Position numbers and translations under genes: made by a program. This document shows positions 7,811 through 15,340 of a DNA stretch of 24,700 nucleotides, in pieces. Origin of the DNA: a virus; IMG/VR virus record IMGVR_UViG_3300013126_003818, positions 1-24,700 of that record. The stretch is one strand, 5' to 3'. Each line of letters begins with the position of its first letter. Positions within the stretch are counted from its first letter, which is position 1. Under the pieces are notes generated by a model, which was not told where the DNA came from, did not search any database, and worked only from the letters and a program-made list of their open reading frames with translations.

Positions 7811-8349
7811 TGTTGTGTCCCTTTCATAATTGCCTCTAGTGGTGACCAATCTACCTTTTTGAGGGCATCCGTATTTGCTGTTGCCCACTTTCGTTCAGAT
7901 AAGCCCAAGTAATATCTCAACATCTCCTCTAGGACCCAAGCATCACACCTATCGGAGCCATCCCCTCCGGACCAGACGATTCCGGTGATTGCCGAGATGG
8001 CAGAAACAACTTCTGGTTTCCCAGCATTGCCCTTGCCGGTCGCAAACTTCGCCCTACAAGTAGGGGGGATTTCAACAAATGGTATTCCCGCCTCATAGAG
8101 GGTTATCCTCATCACGCCCCCCATTTCACCTATTGAGTGTGCTTGAGAGTTTTGTGAGGCATATGAATAGTGTTCAATTGCCACACAATCAACACTATGT
8201 TCTTTTGCCATATAAATTAAATCGTTTCGCACTTCAAGCAATCGTTGTACCCCACGCGATGTTTTGCGAATACTGGCAGTCACGCCACCAATTGAAACCC
8301 CCGTTGACGTGAGAGATAGGTCTATCCCCATCGTTGCTATTTCTTTCAT
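7807..8349 (-). CDS. RuvC-like Holliday junction resolvase
   Basis: A 180-residue RNase H-fold nuclease predicted to cut branched DNA during replication, recombination or packaging. The first strand holds MGIDLSLTSTGVS (Asp10), a second acidic residue sits in CVAIEHYSY (Glu59), and a C-terminal DRCDAWVL gives the last acidic pair. These form the usual D-E-D-D set. Between them lies KFATGKGNAGKPEV, a lysine-rich loop typical of phage RuvC-like proteins. I chose the ATG at 8349 because it overlaps the HNH stop as ATGA and follows GGGTGGGA; a GTG nine bases upstream is the alternative. Length is close to bacterial RuvC (~170). Confidence 0.85.
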   Translation of the reverse strand: MKEIATMGIDLSLTSTGVSIGGVTASIRKTSRGVQRLLEVRNDLIYMAKEHSVDCVAIEHYSYASQNSQAHSIGEMGGVMRITLYEAGIPFVEIPPTCRAKFATGKGNAGKPEVVSAISAITGIVWSGGDGSDRCDAWVLEEMLRYYLGLSERKWATANTDALKKVDWSPLEAIMKGTQQ

Positions 8350-8684
8350 CGTTCCCACCCGTGTTTTGCTAGACCAAGATCAAAAGCAAGGGCTGGGTAT
8401 TTGCCGATCCTGTTATGACACTTCCTACACACCGCCAGCACGTTTGCTTCGTCAAGTATTGACCCACCCTGTGATCGGCGAACCAGTTCATGGACATCAG
8501 TCGATGGCGAGAGTTTGTAAATTGCCAAACCATCGTGTTTTGCAAACACAGGACACGCTTCACACTTTGGTCTTTCGGAGAGAACCTTGACCACAAGAGC
8601 CCGACGCTCGACATATTTTAGTTCCATTTTTTTACTGCGCCTACGCGGTGGTTTGCCGCGTTTTAATGGTTTGCGATTTTTCAC
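8346..8684 (-). CDS. HNH endonuclease
   Basis: A 112-residue protein with a very basic N-terminus (KNRKPLKRGKPPRRRSKK) followed by a zinc-supported HNH core. Cys41 and Cys44 (CEAC) pair with Cys86 and Cys89 (CRKC). The catalytic set is His65 (DVHEL), Asn81 (DEANVLAV) and His90 (CRKCHNRIG). The order C-C-H-N-C-C-H is canonical. A GTG start overlaps the preceding stop as GTGA. HNH proteins next to terminase genes can help DNA packaging; here it sits in the recombination cluster between RuvC-like and a hypothetical gene, so it may process DNA. Homing activity is unlikely, since no interrupted gene or intron is visible. Confidence 0.88.
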   Translation of the reverse strand: MKNRKPLKRGKPPRRRSKKMELKYVERRALVVKVLSERPKCEACPVFAKHDGLAIYKLSPSTDVHELVRRSQGGSILDEANVLAVCRKCHNRIGKYPALAFDLGLAKHGWER

Positions 8685-9187
8685 AATATGTCCGATGGGT
8701 TAATGTTGTCAAACTCCCAAGAATCCTCAAGAAGCGCCCATAGTGCTTTATCAATGCTTGTTTCCTCAAGATCGTATTCCAGAAACATTGCCCTGTGTTT
8801 GGCAATGCCTCGCTTAAGAAATTCAACGCTCTCCCATCCGCTGCTTTGCGAAATTTCACCGGTATCAATCATTGTGGCAACTTCATTCAGTCGTCTTTCA
8901 ACATGGAATCCAAAGCGGGTAATTTTTTTTATTCGCGCATCGTATGAGGCATTTGCTTGCTGTAAGAGAATTAACCCATCGTCCCCGAATGACTCATATC
9001 GTGCAATGTCGGCTTCTCTTGACAACTCGGTGGATTCAACCTGGCTTTTTATATTGTCCAGAAGGGCGACGAGGTTTACTCGCCAGCGTTCCCAATTCTC
9101 TTTAAGGAGAAGTGTTTTTCGCTGATTTGGTGAAAGTTTATTTTTAACCTCTTCGGCGACCATTTTAGCAAATGTCTGATCATCCAT
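8681..9187 (-). CDS. Hypothetical helical protein
   Basis: A 168-residue, predominantly helical, acidic protein. Visible segments are a long N-terminal helix (KLSPNQRKTLLLKENWERWR), a second one (READIARYESFGDDGLILL), a third with RLNEVATMIDTGEI, and a C-terminal W-rich end (DKALWALLEDSWEFDNI). The ATG is preceded by AGGAGG, though at a rather long 12-base spacing, within a GC-rich stretch. There are no cysteines or catalytic signatures. It lies between the PD-(D/E)XK nuclease and HNH genes, so a role in recombination or DNA processing is plausible. A small terminase was considered, but I see no helix-turn-helix with confidence. Confidence 0.6.
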   Translation of the reverse strand: MDDQTFAKMVAEEVKNKLSPNQRKTLLLKENWERWRVNLVALLDNIKSQVESTELSREADIARYESFGDDGLILLQQANASYDARIKKITRFGFHVERRLNEVATMIDTGEISQSSGWESVEFLKRGIAKHRAMFLEYDLEETSIDKALWALLEDSWEFDNINPSDIL

Positions 9188-9193
9188 ATTTTT

Positions 9194-9985
9194 TTAGCGC
9201 CTCCTGGCGCTCCATGCTGGGCATATTTTTTTGTAACTACACCAGTCGCACAGTTTTGATACTTTGGTTGGAAAATTTTCGGTTTGAATAGATTTTTCTA
9301 TCTCCCCGTGAACATTGGATACCCGAGCAAGCGTGGTTTCGTTGTCTGCGGGCGTTGTCTGTCTTGCGATGCTTTTACCATCTTTTAGGTATATGAGTTC
9401 CACTTCATTGACGGGCTTATTTATCGTCTGCTCAACTATGATTTTATATAAAAGAAGTTGAAACCATTTCTGATCCATGTAGGCAGGGCGCGGAAACTTC
9501 CCTGTTTTGTAGTCGGTGACTTTTACGCCATCGCCATGGGGCGTGATTCTGTCGACAAATCCTTTGATGTTTATGCCCGGTAAAACTTCGACATAATATT
9601 CAGACTCAAGTTCCATCGGTGAAATGTTTATTGGGTTTTCTATTAGCCAAAGATTCTCAACACACCACCATGACTTCCACCTGAATTCGCGCATTTTTGT
9701 TTCATCGACACCGATTGCGGCCAGTCTTTCTGCCCAACCATTAACCCAAACAACCCTTGACACCTGTTGAGCATTGGCTATGGTTCGCTGATTGTTGGGA
9801 AGTTTGTAGACATTTTCTAATATCTCGTGAACAAAATTACCCATAATCTGACTGTCTGTTTCGGGTTCGGGTATGCCATCAATCCTGCTGTATTTATATC
9901 TTTGGGGACACTGTTCCCAAGTAGAGATTGATGAAGCCGACAAGTAATCCGGCATTTTGAATTGTTCAGGCTGTTCGGTGCTCAC
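9194..9985 (-). CDS. PD-(D/E)XK nuclease, Cas4/RecB-like with Fe-S cysteines
   Basis: A 263-residue exonuclease-like protein. The N-terminus LSASSISTWEQCPQRYKY is the standard start of PDDEXK_1/Cas4-type nucleases (Cys26). It is followed by GNFVHEILE (His53), GFVDRI (142-147), the active-site DYKTGK (158-163) and a QLLLYKIIV helix. The C-terminal Cys246, Cys249 and Cys255 (CDWCSYKKIC), together with Cys26, make the four-cysteine 4Fe-4S set of AddB/Cas4-like enzymes. It begins at a GTG; RBS evidence is weak. Next to a Rad52-like annealer, it is the probable 5'-3' exonuclease of a phage exonuclease-annealase recombination pair. Confidence 0.88.
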   Translation of the reverse strand: MSTEQPEQFKMPDYLSASSISTWEQCPQRYKYSRIDGIPEPETDSQIMGNFVHEILENVYKLPNNQRTIANAQQVSRVVWVNGWAERLAAIGVDETKMREFRWKSWWCVENLWLIENPINISPMELESEYYVEVLPGINIKGFVDRITPHGDGVKVTDYKTGKFPRPAYMDQKWFQLLLYKIIVEQTINKPVNEVELIYLKDGKSIARQTTPADNETTLARVSNVHGEIEKSIQTENFPTKVSKLCDWCSYKKICPAWSARRR

Positions 9986-9997
9986 CGACCAAGCCTA

Positions 9998-10639
9998 CTA
10001 CTTTTCAAAACTTAGACGTGTTGCTTCCGTCAACAATTCCTGAAGTTGACCAAGAGAGACATCGTTGGATCGTTTTGGTTTTGGGGCATTAGAAGATATT
10101 GATGCCCAAAAAGCGTTCAGTTGCGATCTTTTTGATTCACTCAACCCTTTGCTGATGCTCACAAAACTTTCCCAAGTTTGAACAGATTCATCAATCGGCG
10201 CATCCATCGCCTGCTCAATTTCCATGGCATCCTCGCTGCGGGCAAGATATAAACCAACCCCAAGTGTTTGTACTGCTTTCTTGAGTGCATCGGAAACGGC
10301 ACCCTTGACCTCGTCGCCGTAGTCAACGGCAAGACCAGTTGCCTTGATTCGTTTAATTTTTTGTCCACCAACGCCATCTCGGCTAACTTCTTTCCCGTCA
10401 ATCGTGGCGATAACGGTTACATGGGCGACAATTGAATCGCCAATTTCGGTGTAACCCTTAATTGAGAAAGACCAATTTTCAACACCAAGAACTTTGTTCA
10501 TGCGGTTGATTACTTCGCTTACCGGGATATAGGTGAGGTTGGTGCCACCTTTGTTTAGGACCCGTTCCATTTCTTTCGGGAATTGTTCGGAAAGAGAACC
10601 GTATATTTCTCTTCGTTCTGTTTTTTCTGCTTCACTCAT
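9998..10639 (-). CDS. Rad52/Rad22-like single-strand annealing protein
   Basis: A 213-residue protein. I choose the ATG at 10639: GGAGG lies 8 bases upstream and it overlaps the previous gene by 8 bases, whereas an upstream start at 10654 would bury that Shine-Dalgarno in the coding region. The core has LTYIPVSEVINRMNKVLGVENWSF and then KGYTEIGDSIVAHVTV with DGVGGQK. Next is GDEVKGAVSDALKKAVQTLGVGLYL, the conserved helix and strand of Rad52-type annealers. It would coat resected single strands and anneal them, working with the nearby Cas4/RecB-like nuclease. The C-terminal ~65 residues are likely flexible. It is near the usual length of phage Rad52-like proteins (200-240). Confidence 0.88.
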   Translation of the reverse strand: MSEAEKTERREIYGSLSEQFPKEMERVLNKGGTNLTYIPVSEVINRMNKVLGVENWSFSIKGYTEIGDSIVAHVTVIATIDGKEVSRDGVGGQKIKRIKATGLAVDYGDEVKGAVSDALKKAVQTLGVGLYLARSEDAMEIEQAMDAPIDESVQTWESFVSISKGLSESKRSQLNAFWASISSNAPKPKRSNDVSLGQLQELLTEATRLSFEK

Positions 10640-11156
10640 CGTTTGTTCCTCCATGTGGTTGTCTTACTATTACACTCATGCGCGAATCGCCGGATTCGCA
10701 ATAATTGTCAACATTTACGCCCAATTTTTCAAGTTGTGTTACTTTCCAATACGAGGGCTGCACGTAATTGATCATGTCTTGAGCCATTTGTTGCGGGTCA
10801 ACTTTTACTTCACCGGTATCCATGTCAATTGACATTTTCATAAGTTTTTGCGCCACGACACTTGCAAGGTCTTTGTGTTGCCACTTAGTTCGTTTCTTGG
10901 AAAAGTTTTTCTCAACCTCACCGCCATTTGGCAAAAGAATCTTGTCATCTTTCATCATTGACCCAACCTTCAGGGCAAATGAATCGTAAACAAATTTAAG
11001 ATCGGCTTTGTTCTTGTTAAACGCTGCGAGCACCTCGCAGGCTTCCTCTTGTGGCGGTGATCCAGCAAGATAGTCCTGCAATCGACCTTCTAGGTCATTT
11101 AATCGTTCTGCAAAATTGCCAAACAATAGGTCAGCAATAGTGGGCGTCGTGTCCAT
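10632..11156 (-). CDS. Hypothetical protein of the recombination module
   Basis: A 174-residue protein. The N-terminal third is helical (ADLLFGNFAERLNDLEGRLQDYL), then a LKFVYDSFALKVGSMM stretch and a basic turn (KNFSKKRTKWQHKDL), and a C-terminal compact unit that includes YVQPSYWKVTQLEKLGVN and YCESGDSRMSVIVR. The last part reads like a conserved phage family, but I cannot name a function. It overlaps the annealing gene, and terminase lies 34 bases upstream, so it is co-transcribed with both. I see only a poor ribosome site (GCGAGA). Possibilities are an annealing partner or a host-nuclease inhibitor; neither is shown. Confidence 0.6.
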   Translation of the reverse strand: MDTTPTIADLLFGNFAERLNDLEGRLQDYLAGSPPQEEACEVLAAFNKNKADLKFVYDSFALKVGSMMKDDKILLPNGGEVEKNFSKKRTKWQHKDLASVVAQKLMKMSIDMDTGEVKVDPQQMAQDMINYVQPSYWKVTQLEKLGVNVDNYCESGDSRMSVIVRQPHGGTNDE

Positions 11157-11190
11157 GTTTCTCGCAATCGTTGGTGATAGTAAAACTTAC

Positions 11191-12495
11191 TCAAACAACG
11201 ATAGCGGCTCTTTTGCGTTGAGGCAACCCCAGTCCTGTAAGAAAACCAAAAGCCCCAGTCACGGAGTCAACTTGGTCATCGTGGCTGGCGGCTTCAGGGA
11301 ATGTGGATAACTCATCCAGCCATTCGGTGAGCCATGGGGCTCTAAGGACACGAATATTGCCATTTGCTGCCGCCGCAGCAAAAGGACGGGCTCGGGTCAC
11401 CTTGTCGCCAGTTGAACGAATTCCAACAAAATCGTAACCCGGCACCACATATCGCGCATATTGATCAACTAAGGCTTTCCCAGAAGAACCTGGTTCTTGC
11501 TCCATTCTTATGGCTACGCTTGGCCCATCCTCGATTGCTGTCTGCTGAACCAGTTGCTCTACTTTTTCACCCTTTACTCTTGCCCTCTTGACATCTAGAA
11601 TATAGGCAATACCTTTGTCAAATAAGACCAATGTCCCTACAGTCCAGTCTGGGTCGGGATTTGACTGGTTTGGTTCTGTCGCGGCCAAGTCCCAAAAGCG
11701 AACAGCCCTAGCCGAACTACCGACTATGGGCACCTCATGTTGGTCAATAACCACAAAGGATGTTCTGTCAAACATTGATCCAAGGGTGGTTGCCCACCAG
11801 TCACCCTCCTCTAGTCGTCGTCGCTCAAGAGGGTCAAGTGCCTGTAGAGAGCGGCGGTAAGAGAGCGCATCTATGCCGGGGTTGTCCGTCAAAAGAGATG
11901 GAACAAATATTCGGTTTTCGGCCTTTCCTTCAACGATAAACCTCTGACGAACCCAGTTGGGGGCTGGGTTGGATGCAGCCCTCATACGAATTGGAACCTC
12001 GGACAATGGACCACTGACTGGTCGGCGTAGACGGGAAAACAAATAGCGGTAGTCCCCTTCCCTGATTTCGGTCACTTCATCCATCCCAATGAACTGGAAT
12101 TCAGAACCCTTATACCTAAGGTAATCGCCGGTGTTGTTTAGATAGCCAAAAGATATGCGAGCACCAGAAGGAAATGTTGCTATAAAACTATTATTATTCC
12201 AATGGACATCATCGTAATTAGAGATCCATGTTCGAAATCTGTCCATTAGGGCGCCGGGAAGCGACAAGTCAGCGAATGTCCGCCTAAACAGAATCGCTGA
12301 ATATTGGGGAACATCTACATACTGAAGAGCGGCCATTAAAAGCGCCGATGATTTACCACCACCAGCAGCTCCACCAAATAGGGCTTCCAGCGAATAGCAA
12401 CGCAAAAAAACCTTCTGAGTAAGCGATGGCTCCTCAGGGCAGTACAAAGGAGTCTTTGGCTCAAGATAGTCAATTACTTTTTGCCAATCTGCCAT
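11191..12495 (-). CDS. terL: Terminase large subunit
   Basis: A 434-residue packaging motor and headful or site-specific nuclease. The Walker A P-loop GGAAGGGKSS is at 41-50 and the Walker B FQFIGMDE at 133-140 (catalytic Glu140). The C-terminal nuclease has RFWDLAAT (about 268-275) and an acidic HDDQVDSVTGAF (405-416) supplying the metal ligands. An AGGAAG ribosome site is 5 bases before the ATG. Length is in the usual range, so both domains are complete. It is transcribed away from portal, across a 66-bp divergent region; normally the two genes are collinear. No small terminase is recognisable beside it. Confidence 0.95.
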   Translation of the reverse strand: MADWQKVIDYLEPKTPLYCPEEPSLTQKVFLRCYSLEALFGGAAGGGKSSALLMAALQYVDVPQYSAILFRRTFADLSLPGALMDRFRTWISNYDDVHWNNNSFIATFPSGARISFGYLNNTGDYLRYKGSEFQFIGMDEVTEIREGDYRYLFSRLRRPVSGPLSEVPIRMRAASNPAPNWVRQRFIVEGKAENRIFVPSLLTDNPGIDALSYRRSLQALDPLERRRLEEGDWWATTLGSMFDRTSFVVIDQHEVPIVGSSARAVRFWDLAATEPNQSNPDPDWTVGTLVLFDKGIAYILDVKRARVKGEKVEQLVQQTAIEDGPSVAIRMEQEPGSSGKALVDQYARYVVPGYDFVGIRSTGDKVTRARPFAAAAANGNIRVLRAPWLTEWLDELSTFPEAASHDDQVDSVTGAFGFLTGLGLPQRKRAAIVV

Positions 12496-12561
12496 TCAAA
12501 CTTCCTGTATCTACTATGCTTGCCCGTATCGTAAACTATATAAGAACAACCGGAGGTCCGT
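12496..12561. promoter_or_regulatory. Divergent intergenic region between terminase and portal modules
   Basis: This 66-bp stretch is the only place where transcription diverges, so promoters for both the leftward (terminase to tail) and rightward (portal, giant protein) units should lie in or near it. It holds an AT-rich TAAACTATATAAG at 12532-12544. I do not find a good -35/-10 pair with proper spacing on either strand, so a phage- or host-specific sigma factor is possible. CGGAGG near 12551 is the ribosome site of the 56-residue protein. Promoters here are inferred from gene direction. Confidence 0.4.
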
Positions 12562-12732
12562 ATGAACAAAATAAAAGCGTTCCTCAAGAACAGGACAAAT
12601 GTTGCTAATATTTTAATGAGCTCATTTGTCATTCTAACATCATTAGGTGCTGGTGTGATTTTTCCTCCAGCAGGGTTAATTGTTGCGGGAGTCGGTTGTG
12701 GCTTGGTTGGACTTTTACTTGGACTTGAGTAA
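12562..12732 (+). CDS. 56-residue hydrophobic hairpin membrane protein
   Basis: A short reading frame with a good ribosome site (CGGAGG, about 6 bases before the ATG), ending three bases before the portal start. The N-terminus is basic (MNKIKAFLKNR). Then comes a hydrophobic stretch from about residue 16 to 36, a Pro-Pro turn (IFPPAG), and a Gly/Val/Leu-rich second stretch to residue 55, so two membrane helices are likely, with the N-terminus inside. It is the first gene of the rightward unit and coupled to portal. Function is unknown: a small holin-like or ejection/membrane-anchor protein are both possible. Its position before portal argues for a virion or DNA-transfer role over lysis. Confidence 0.65.
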   Translation: MNKIKAFLKNRTNVANILMSSFVILTSLGAGVIFPPAGLIVAGVGCGLVGLLLGLE

Positions 12733-12735
12733 TAA

Positions 12736-14745
12736 ATGGCTTGGAACTCACCTAAAAACAAAGATATTTCAAATCTTGGTGTAAAATCATTAATTGGGCC
12801 AGGTGCGCCTGTTGCGCAGAATATCGGCTTTGCTGGAAAATCCTACAAAGATTCTTGGGACATAGAACGCGCATACCGAGAGGGCATGCAGCGCGTGACC
12901 TGGGTTGCTCGTTGTATTGATGTCATAGCAGGGAACCAAGCTCGTCTGCCAATCATATTGCGAAAAGACAATTCCCCCGATGGGGAAATTCTTTCCGATA
13001 CGAAAATGTCAAAGTCAACTTTGCTTGAAGTATTAAACACCAAATCCAATATTGGTGAAAATGCATTTATTTTTAGATACAGACTCTCTGCTCAATTGCT
13101 TCTTGGGACACGCGGTGTTTTTATTGAAAAAGTTAGAGGGCGCGATGGCGGGATTATTGGGCTCAACTTGTTGCCCCCGCAATCAACAGCACCAATACCT
13201 GATCCTAAGAAATTTGTCTCAGGTTACGAGGTAACACTGTCCCAAGGTAAAACTACAATCCTCAAACCAAACGATGTTGTTTGGGTGCGTCGTCCACACC
13301 CATTGGATCCGTATCTTTCATTGACCCCAATGGAATCTGCTGGCGTAGCAATTGAAATAGAAAATTTTGCTAAGTTATATAACCGAAATTTCCTTATAAA
13401 TGATGGCAGACCCGGGGGTTTGCTAGTTGTCCGGGGAATGCTTGACGAAGAAGACAAAGAAGAACTTAGAAATAGGTTCAGGGGCAATTTGTCTCGTGCC
13501 GGACAAACAACCGTTCTCGCTGCTGATGATGGTGCCGAATATGTGGATGTCGGTGCTTCCCCGAGAGATGCCGCATATATACAAATGAGACAGATAACCA
13601 AAGAGGAAATACTTGCGGCATTTGGTGTTCCAGAATCCGTTATTGGCAATGCCTCTGGTCGAACATTTTCCAATGCCTCCGAAGAAATACGAGTTTTTTG
13701 GACAGAAACAATGCTTCCGCATCTGGAACCGATAGCCAGGTCTTTGGATGAATTGGACGATGTCAATTACGTTGATTTTGACACAAGCGAAGTACCTGTT
13801 CTTATGCTTTACAAACAAGAACGGGAAAGATATCTAAGTGATGAGTTTTCTCGTGGACTTATTAGTCTTAACGAGTACAGAATTGGTAGCGGAAGAAAAG
13901 ATGTTCAATCCGATCTCGCAGACTCATTGTTGTTGAACCCCAACTTGACGCCAGTCGGGAACACCAAAAAGAAAATGGAATCACCACCAATGATGGCTGG
14001 TGGTCCTCCGCAAGGTACCGTTCCAGGCTTGGAGGGTGGTGCACCGCCTCCAGGAATGCCGGGAATGCCGGGAATGCCGGAAATGCCAAGCGCTCCGTCA
14101 CCGCAAGCAGGGGCAGAACCAGACACCATGGCAGGCGCAATTGCCGCTGCCATGCAGGGAGCCAATCCAGCAGGGGCGGCAGATGTTCCCATGGCCACAG
14201 CATCGGCCGCACCAGTAGGTCAAGTCCCCGTGGAAACAAAGGCGGCAGAAGAGGAAAGATCAATCGAGAGATGGTCGGAAATCCTTGCTCGCTCTCTTGA
14301 AAGAGTTATTGAGCGCCAACAAAGAGTGGTTATGGAAAAATCCATGGGGATCAAATCAAAAAAATCCTTGTCAAGCGGGACGCTGGATGTGGAATCAGTA
14401 TTTAATCGAGATGTTTGGCACAGGCAATTAGAGGACGATGTAAGGCCAGTTCTGTTCGCCATTATTCAAGATGCCGCCGATGTTGCTGGATTGCCAACTC
14501 CAGACAGAAAAACAATGCTTGAAGTATCAAATACCAAATTAACCCAACTTCAGGGGTTGAATAATCAAATAGAAAAAGACATCCAAGGCGCAATCAAGTC
14601 TGCTCTTTCGGTTTCGGGTGCCGACCCGAGATTGGCAGCCCTCAAAGAAACGCTTATAGAGACCTATGCGCAAGTAGATGCAAAAGACAGATTTGTTCTT
14701 GCCGAACTGGTCGCATCATCTCTTTGGTCGCAATTCAGTAATTAA
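12736..14745 (+). CDS. Portal protein (HK97 family) with long C-terminal extension
   Basis: A 669-residue protein. Residues ~40-400 match HK97-type portals: REGMQRVTWVARCIDVIAG, a GTRGVFIEKVRG strand, WVRRPHPLDPYLSLTPMESA, a FAKLYNRNFLINDGRPGGLL stem region and a late EILAAFGVPESVIGN. These form the 12-fold ring through which DNA is packed. From ~416 to ~490 a low-complexity Pro/Gly/Met/Ala linker (GGPPQG, PGMPGMPGMPEMP) follows. It leads to a helical C-terminal domain of ~170 residues with WSEILARSLERVIERQQRV and LTQLQGLNNQIEKDIQGA. Typical HK97-type portals end near residue 420-450, so the C-domain is an addition, perhaps an internal head or scaffold element. The start is coupled to the preceding stop. 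Confidence 0.92.
   Translation: MAWNSPKNKDISNLGVKSLIGPGAPVAQNIGFAGKSYKDSWDIERAYREGMQRVTWVARCIDVIAGNQARLPIILRKDNSPDGEILSDTKMSKSTLLEVLNTKSNIGENAFIFRYRLSAQLLLGTRGVFIEKVRGRDGGIIGLNLLPPQSTAPIPDPKKFVSGYEVTLSQGKTTILKPNDVVWVRRPHPLDPYLSLTPMESAGVAIEIENFAKLYNRNFLINDGRPGGLLVVRGMLDEEDKEELRNRFRGNLSRAGQTTVLAADDGAEYVDVGASPRDAAYIQMRQITKEEILAAFGVPESVIGNASGRTFSNASEEIRVFWTETMLPHLEPIARSLDELDDVNYVDFDTSEVPVLMLYKQERERYLSDEFSRGLISLNEYRIGSGRKDVQSDLADSLLLNPNLTPVGNTKKKMESPPMMAGGPPQGTVPGLEGGAPPPGMPGMPGMPEMPSAPSPQAGAEPDTMAGAIAAAMQGANPAGAADVPMATASAAPVGQVPVETKAAEEERSIERWSEILARSLERVIERQQRVVMEKSMGIKSKKSLSSGTLDVESVFNRDVWHRQLEDDVRPVLFAIIQDAADVAGLPTPDRKTMLEVSNTKLTQLQGLNNQIEKDIQGAIKSALSVSGADPRLAALKETLIETYAQVDAKDRFVLAELVASSLWSQFSN
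14053..14088 (+). repeat. 9-bp tandem repeat in portal (Gly-Met-Pro units)
   Basis: Three perfect copies of GGAATGCCG (14053-14079) are followed by one degenerate copy (to 14088). They encode GMP-GMP-GMP-EMP in the disordered linker between portal core and C-terminal domain. Copy number could vary by slippage without breaking the frame. A Met/Gly/Pro-rich stretch also appears in the linker after the protease domain (PIIPMHGMGMPMM, about 15360-15400). Confidence 0.85.
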
Positions 14746-14836
14746 ATTCTTATTACTTAATAGAATATATTAGTTGCTGCAAGAACGGCAATTGCTAGTT
14801 TATCATTGCTGAGCAACACATCACCAGAGTAGGCAA

Positions 14837-15340
14837 ATGGATAATCTTCTTTTCAAAAGTGGCAATAACGGCCAAGTAAATGTTGACCAAGCCCAAGGAA
14901 TAGTTGAGTGCTTTGTTGCAGGAATCGGCAACAAAGATTCGGTCGGCGACATTGTTATCAGTGGGGCATTTGCCAAAAGTCTTACCCACAGAAAACCAAG
15001 GGTAGTCTGGGGACATTCATGGAATGACCCAATTGGGAAAGTTCTTGAGATGTACGAAGTCCCAACTGGGGATTCTCGTCTGCCCGCCAAAATGCGAAAT
15101 GCTGGCATCGGTGGTCTTTATGCGAAAGTTCAATTTAACCTTCAATCCGAAAAAGGAAGAGAAGCATTTTCTACTGTTGCTTTTTTCGGTGAAGATCAGG
15201 AATGGTCTATCGGATATAAAACAATTGATTCAGTCTTTGACCAAAACCTTCAAGCAAACATCCTCAAAGAAGTTGAACTCTACGAGGTTTCTCCAGTTCT
15301 TCACGGCGCAAATCAATTGACTGGCACCATTTCAATCAAG
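14837..15340 (+). other. Prohead maturation protease domain of the giant protein
   Basis: Residues 1 to ~165 carry the HK97 (U35-type) protease pattern: GDIVISGAFAKSL, then VVWGHSWNDPIGK with the probable catalytic His60, EWSIGYKT with Ser124, and ELYEVSPVLHGANQLT at the C-terminal end. This serine protease normally cleaves scaffold and capsid delta-domains inside the prohead. Here it is the N-terminal part of a far larger chain, directly after portal, as in HK97-type gene order. A separate protease gene is not present in the window. Confidence 0.9.

Noticed and set aside
7807-8358. GTG at 8358 as start of the RuvC-like gene
   Set aside because: The ATG at 8349 makes the ATGA overlap seen throughout this operon and has better ribosome-site spacing.
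14806-14816. Palindrome TTGCT-G-AGCAA between portal and the giant gene
   Set aside because: The 5-bp arms with a 1-base loop cannot form an RNA hairpin terminator; too short for an operator claim.
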